This document shows positions 61,978 through 64,000 of a DNA stretch of 64,000 nucleotides, piece by piece. The position numbers were made by a program, and so were the translations under genes. The notes beneath the pieces are model-generated. The model was not told where the DNA came from, did not search any database, and saw only the letters and a program-made list of their open reading frames with translations. The DNA comes from Nocardia puris. GTDB taxonomy: Bacteria > Actinomycetota > Actinomycetes > Mycobacteriales > Mycobacteriaceae. The first letter of the stretch is position 1. Each line of letters begins with the position of its first letter. The stretch is taken from positions 186,001 through 250,000 of the forward strand of contig NZ_QNRE01000002.1 in NCBI RefSeq assembly GCF_003315035.1, written 5' to 3'.

Positions 61978-61996
61978 TTGGGTAAGGCTAACCTAT
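61978..61996. promoter_or_regulatory. IdeR/DtxR iron box
   Basis: TTGGGTAAGGCTAACCTAT matches the IdeR consensus TTAGGTTAGGCTAACCTAA at 16 of 19 positions. It lies between the FecCD permease gene (start 61943, minus) and the gene at 62036 (plus), so iron would repress both. The central GGCTAACCTA is intact. Confidence 0.85.
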
Positions 61997-62035
61997 CTTG
62001 CGAACGGACCCCATGAGCGCACCCGAGGAGGTTCG

Positions 62036-62791
62036 ATGCTCGAGCCACTACCCACCCGTTCGGTCCGCACGACCGATGTGGCGTTCACGCGCGCCGGTAA
62101 CCGGCTGCGCGCGCTGCAACCCGACCACCCCCGGGTCTACGCCGTCGCGCCGATGAACGAGCAGGGCAAACGCCGCTGGTGGAAGCTGTCCGAAGGGCTG
62201 CGCGAGGGTCGCATCGAATTGATGTACCGCAGGCACGCCGCCGAGATGATCCGGGCCGACACGGCCGCCGAGGTGGTGGCGACCGCGCTGATCCACGCCG
62301 TGGTCGGCCGCGTCGCGGCGCTGCTGGTCGCGGAGGGCAAGGCCTGGGATCCGGGCCTGGAGAATCTCTGGATCCACAACGACAACGACGGCGGCATCGA
62401 CTGGGCGGGCCTGGAGGACACCGCGATCCGCGTGATCGACGGCGACCACCTCGCCGGTGAACCCGGTGTGGTGACCCTGCCCTGCGAGCGCGCGATGTTC
62501 GTGTGGCTGGCACACCGCTGCGAGCCTTCGCTCTCGCTCATCCAGCACGGCCTGAGCCGGTGCTCGGGGCTGAGCGCGCGCCGGTTCTGGTCGCTGGTCG
62601 GCGAATCCCTCGTCGGTGCCGCCACCTACGTGCCCGAGCTCGCGCGCACCGACCGCGAGGACGGCGCCCGCCGCGGCCAAGGCCTGCTGCTCGCGATGGA
62701 GGAGCGCGGTCTGCCCGTGCGCCGCGCCGCGAACGTGGTGTCGCTGGACGTGTCCCGTTCACCCCGGCCGGGTACCCTGCGCGCTGGCTGA
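62036..62791 (+). CDS. Unrecognised protein linked to iron regulation
   Basis: A 251-residue soluble protein with no signal sequence. ATG 62036 follows GAGGAGG. It is rich in Arg/Ala/Leu/Trp, with 'NEQGKRRWWKLSEGLREGRIELMYRRHAAEMIRADTAAEVVATALIHAVVGRVAAL' and 'FVWLAHRCEPSLSLIQHGLSRCSGLSARRFWSLVGESLVGAATYVPELA'. Two Cys occur at about 162 and 176. The sequence is reminiscent of siderophore-reductase or IucA-like iron proteins but I cannot place it. Its position beside the IdeR box suggests induction by iron shortage. Confidence 0.65.
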   Translation: MLEPLPTRSVRTTDVAFTRAGNRLRALQPDHPRVYAVAPMNEQGKRRWWKLSEGLREGRIELMYRRHAAEMIRADTAAEVVATALIHAVVGRVAALLVAEGKAWDPGLENLWIHNDNDGGIDWAGLEDTAIRVIDGDHLAGEPGVVTLPCERAMFVWLAHRCEPSLSLIQHGLSRCSGLSARRFWSLVGESLVGAATYVPELARTDREDGARRGQGLLLAMEERGLPVRRAANVVSLDVSRSPRPGTLRAG

Positions 62792-62874
62792 AACGGCCGA
62801 GCCCGGCGCCCGGCGCCGAGCCCGGGCCACCGCGAGGGTGGCCGCGGGTGCTCGGCGTGCGAGCGAGGAGGGCG

Positions 62875-63579
62875 ATGACCACGCGGTTGCTGATCGTGGA
62901 GGACGACGACCGGGTGCGGGCCGCGCTGCGGCTGGCCATGGAGGACGAAGGCTACGACGTGACCGAGGCCGAGGCCGCGGAGAGCGCCCTGGATCACGTG
63001 CGTGACCACGGGGCGCCCGATCTGATGATCATCGACCTGGTGCTCGACGGGATGGACGGCTTCACCTGCATCCGGGAGATCCGCCGCGACCACGAGGTGC
63101 CGATCATCGTGGTCAGCGCGCGCGACGACACCCACGACGTGGTGGCCGCCCTGGAGGCGGGTGCCGACGACTTCGTCACCAAGCCGTTCGAGGTCAAGGA
63201 GATCACCGCGCGCATGCGGGCCCTGCGCAGGCGCGCCGGCCTGACCGCCGAGCGGGAGGCCTCGCAGGATGTCGTGCTGGACGCCGCGCGGCACCTGGTG
63301 CTCTCGCCGCAGCGCGGTGCCGTCCAGCTGGCGGGCGAGGATCTGCACCTGACTCTGACGGAGTTCCGGCTGCTGTCCGAACTCGCCGAGAACCCCGGCT
63401 TCGTGCTGAGCCGCCCGGTGCTGCTGGAACGAGTGTGGGATCGCGGCTTCTTCGGCGACGAGCGCATCGTCGACGTGCACCTGCGCCGCCTGCGCACCAA
63501 GATCGAACAGGACCCCTCGGATCCACGGCTGGTCGTCACCGTGCGCGGGCTCGGCTACCGGCTCGATGTCCAGGCGTGA
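62875..63579 (+). CDS. OmpR-family response regulator
   Basis: A 234-residue two-domain regulator. The receiver domain has acidic pocket E9-D10-D11, the phosphorylation site Asp54 in 'LMIIDLVLDGMDG' and Lys in 'FVTKPFE'. The C-terminal winged helix has 'LTEFRLLSELAENPGFVLSRPVLLERVWDRGFFGDERIVDVHLRRLRTKIEQDP' and 'VRGLGYRL', typical of OmpR/PhoB proteins. ATG 62875 follows GAGGAGG. Its GTGA overlap with the kinase gene at 63576 gives a coupled pair. Confidence 0.92.
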   Translation: MTTRLLIVEDDDRVRAALRLAMEDEGYDVTEAEAAESALDHVRDHGAPDLMIIDLVLDGMDGFTCIREIRRDHEVPIIVVSARDDTHDVVAALEAGADDFVTKPFEVKEITARMRALRRRAGLTAEREASQDVVLDAARHLVLSPQRGAVQLAGEDLHLTLTEFRLLSELAENPGFVLSRPVLLERVWDRGFFGDERIVDVHLRRLRTKIEQDPSDPRLVVTVRGLGYRLDVQA

Positions 63580-64000
63580 ACGCGCCGGAATCGGGCGGCG
63601 GTGAGGTCGGGCGGGCACGCCCGGTCTGGCGGCCGCGCAGTCTGCGCGGGCGGGTGGTGTTCGCGTTCGCGCTGAGCGCGTGCCTGGTGGCGCTGGTGCT
63701 GGTGGTCACCATGCTGCTGGCCGGGCGCGACTACCTGCTGATCTGCGGTCTGGTGGCGGCGGGAATCGGTGCGGCGCTGGGCATGTGGGTCAGCAGGCAC
63801 GCGCTGGACCCGCTGCGCCAGGTGGCGCGCACGGCCGCGCGCATCTCCTCGGGTGAGCACGAGATCCGGCTGCCCGCCACCGACGACCGGGACCTGTCGG
63901 TCACCGTGGACGCGTTCAACGCCATGGTGGACGACCTGCAGGACCGGATCCGGCGCGAGCGCAGGCTGGTCTCCGACATCGGCCACGAATTGCGCACGCC
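63576..64000 (+). CDS. Sensor histidine kinase, N-terminal part (3' end outside window)
   Basis: The first 141 residues of a kinase that runs off the right edge. GTG 63576 overlaps the regulator stop (GTGA). Hydrophobic segments at about 27-49 and 53-72 are joined by only three residues (GRD), so there is no extracytoplasmic sensor domain. A HAMP domain follows (about 73-125, 'ALDPLRQVARTAARISSGEHEIRLPA'), then the H-box 'DIGHELRT' with phospho-acceptor His137. The catalytic ATPase domain is missing only because the sequence ends. Confidence 0.88.
   Translation, partial: MNAPESGGGEVGRARPVWRPRSLRGRVVFAFALSACLVALVLVVTMLLAGRDYLLICGLVAAGIGAALGMWVSRHALDPLRQVARTAARISSGEHEIRLPATDDRDLSVTVDAFNAMVDDLQDRIRRERRLVSDIGHELRT

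Overview
The window is a 64 kb stretch of a very GC-rich chromosome with dense coding, many GTG starts, 4-bp ATGA/GTGA overlaps and hairpin terminators. It looks like a mycolic-acid actinomycete (Mycobacteriales), most probably Nocardia. From memory of the M. tuberculosis H37Rv map, the core keeps the order of Rv1822 and Rv1826-Rv1846c in blocks: pgsA2-like, gcvH, garA, a MerR pair around a DUF151 nuclease, gcvP, glcB, two CorC/CNNM proteins, guaB1, a BlaR1-type peptidase and blaI. Accessory genes sit between these blocks. No rRNA, tRNA, insertion sequence, prophage or CRISPR array was seen.

Layout. 1-3724: end of a flavin oxidoreductase gene, then an Rv1217c-Rv1218c-Rv1219c-like efflux ABC operon with its TetR repressor and a doubled operator. 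3785-8777: acyl-CoA oxidase-like enzyme, a small unknown protein, a NERD protein and a DUF2252 protein, with two copies of a structured 113-bp repeat. 8890-16054: conserved block with the GarA/FtsR-type regulators, then a tandem glycine riboswitch driving gcvP. 16055-18323: an ABC-F ATPase whose 5' end is missing, joined to gcvP, plus a virginiamycin B lyase, together an apparent streptogramin-resistance pair. 18384-25231: VWA protein, WhiB, HNH nuclease, a possible 41-residue protein, DM13 protein, acyl-CoA dehydrogenase/HxlR pair and a lipoprotein/membrane-protein pair. 25412-28760: fatty-acid type genes (acyl-CoA dehydrogenase, TetR, SDR) with an internally deleted alcohol dehydrogenase remnant. 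29013-37575: malate synthase G, a decayed gene, an 1818-residue single-chain acyl-CoA carboxylase laid out like eukaryotic acetyl-CoA carboxylase, and a 33-codon gene with its own terminator. 37580-46026: hotdog-like protein, DUF305/LVIVD secreted pair, and a divergent oxidoreductase/hydrolase/SnoaL/TetR cluster with inverted-repeat operators. 46146-55000: glycosylase-annotated protein, ABC exporter/MarR pair, CorC pair, GuaB1, DMT transporter. 55510-58811: a degenerate minisatellite abutting a DEAD-box helicase gene, then the peptidase and BlaI. 58848-64000: an iron-siderophore ABC importer under an IdeR-like box, divergent from an unrecognised gene, then a two-component system cut by the window edge.

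The functional themes are drug efflux and resistance (three systems), central carbon and C1 metabolism (GcvH/GcvP, GlcB, carboxylase, GarA control), CoA-ester metabolism, and iron uptake. The most unusual items are the eukaryote-like giant carboxylase, the isolated 33-residue peptide gene, the truncated ABC-F/Vgb pair in frame with gcvP, and the non-coding repeats.
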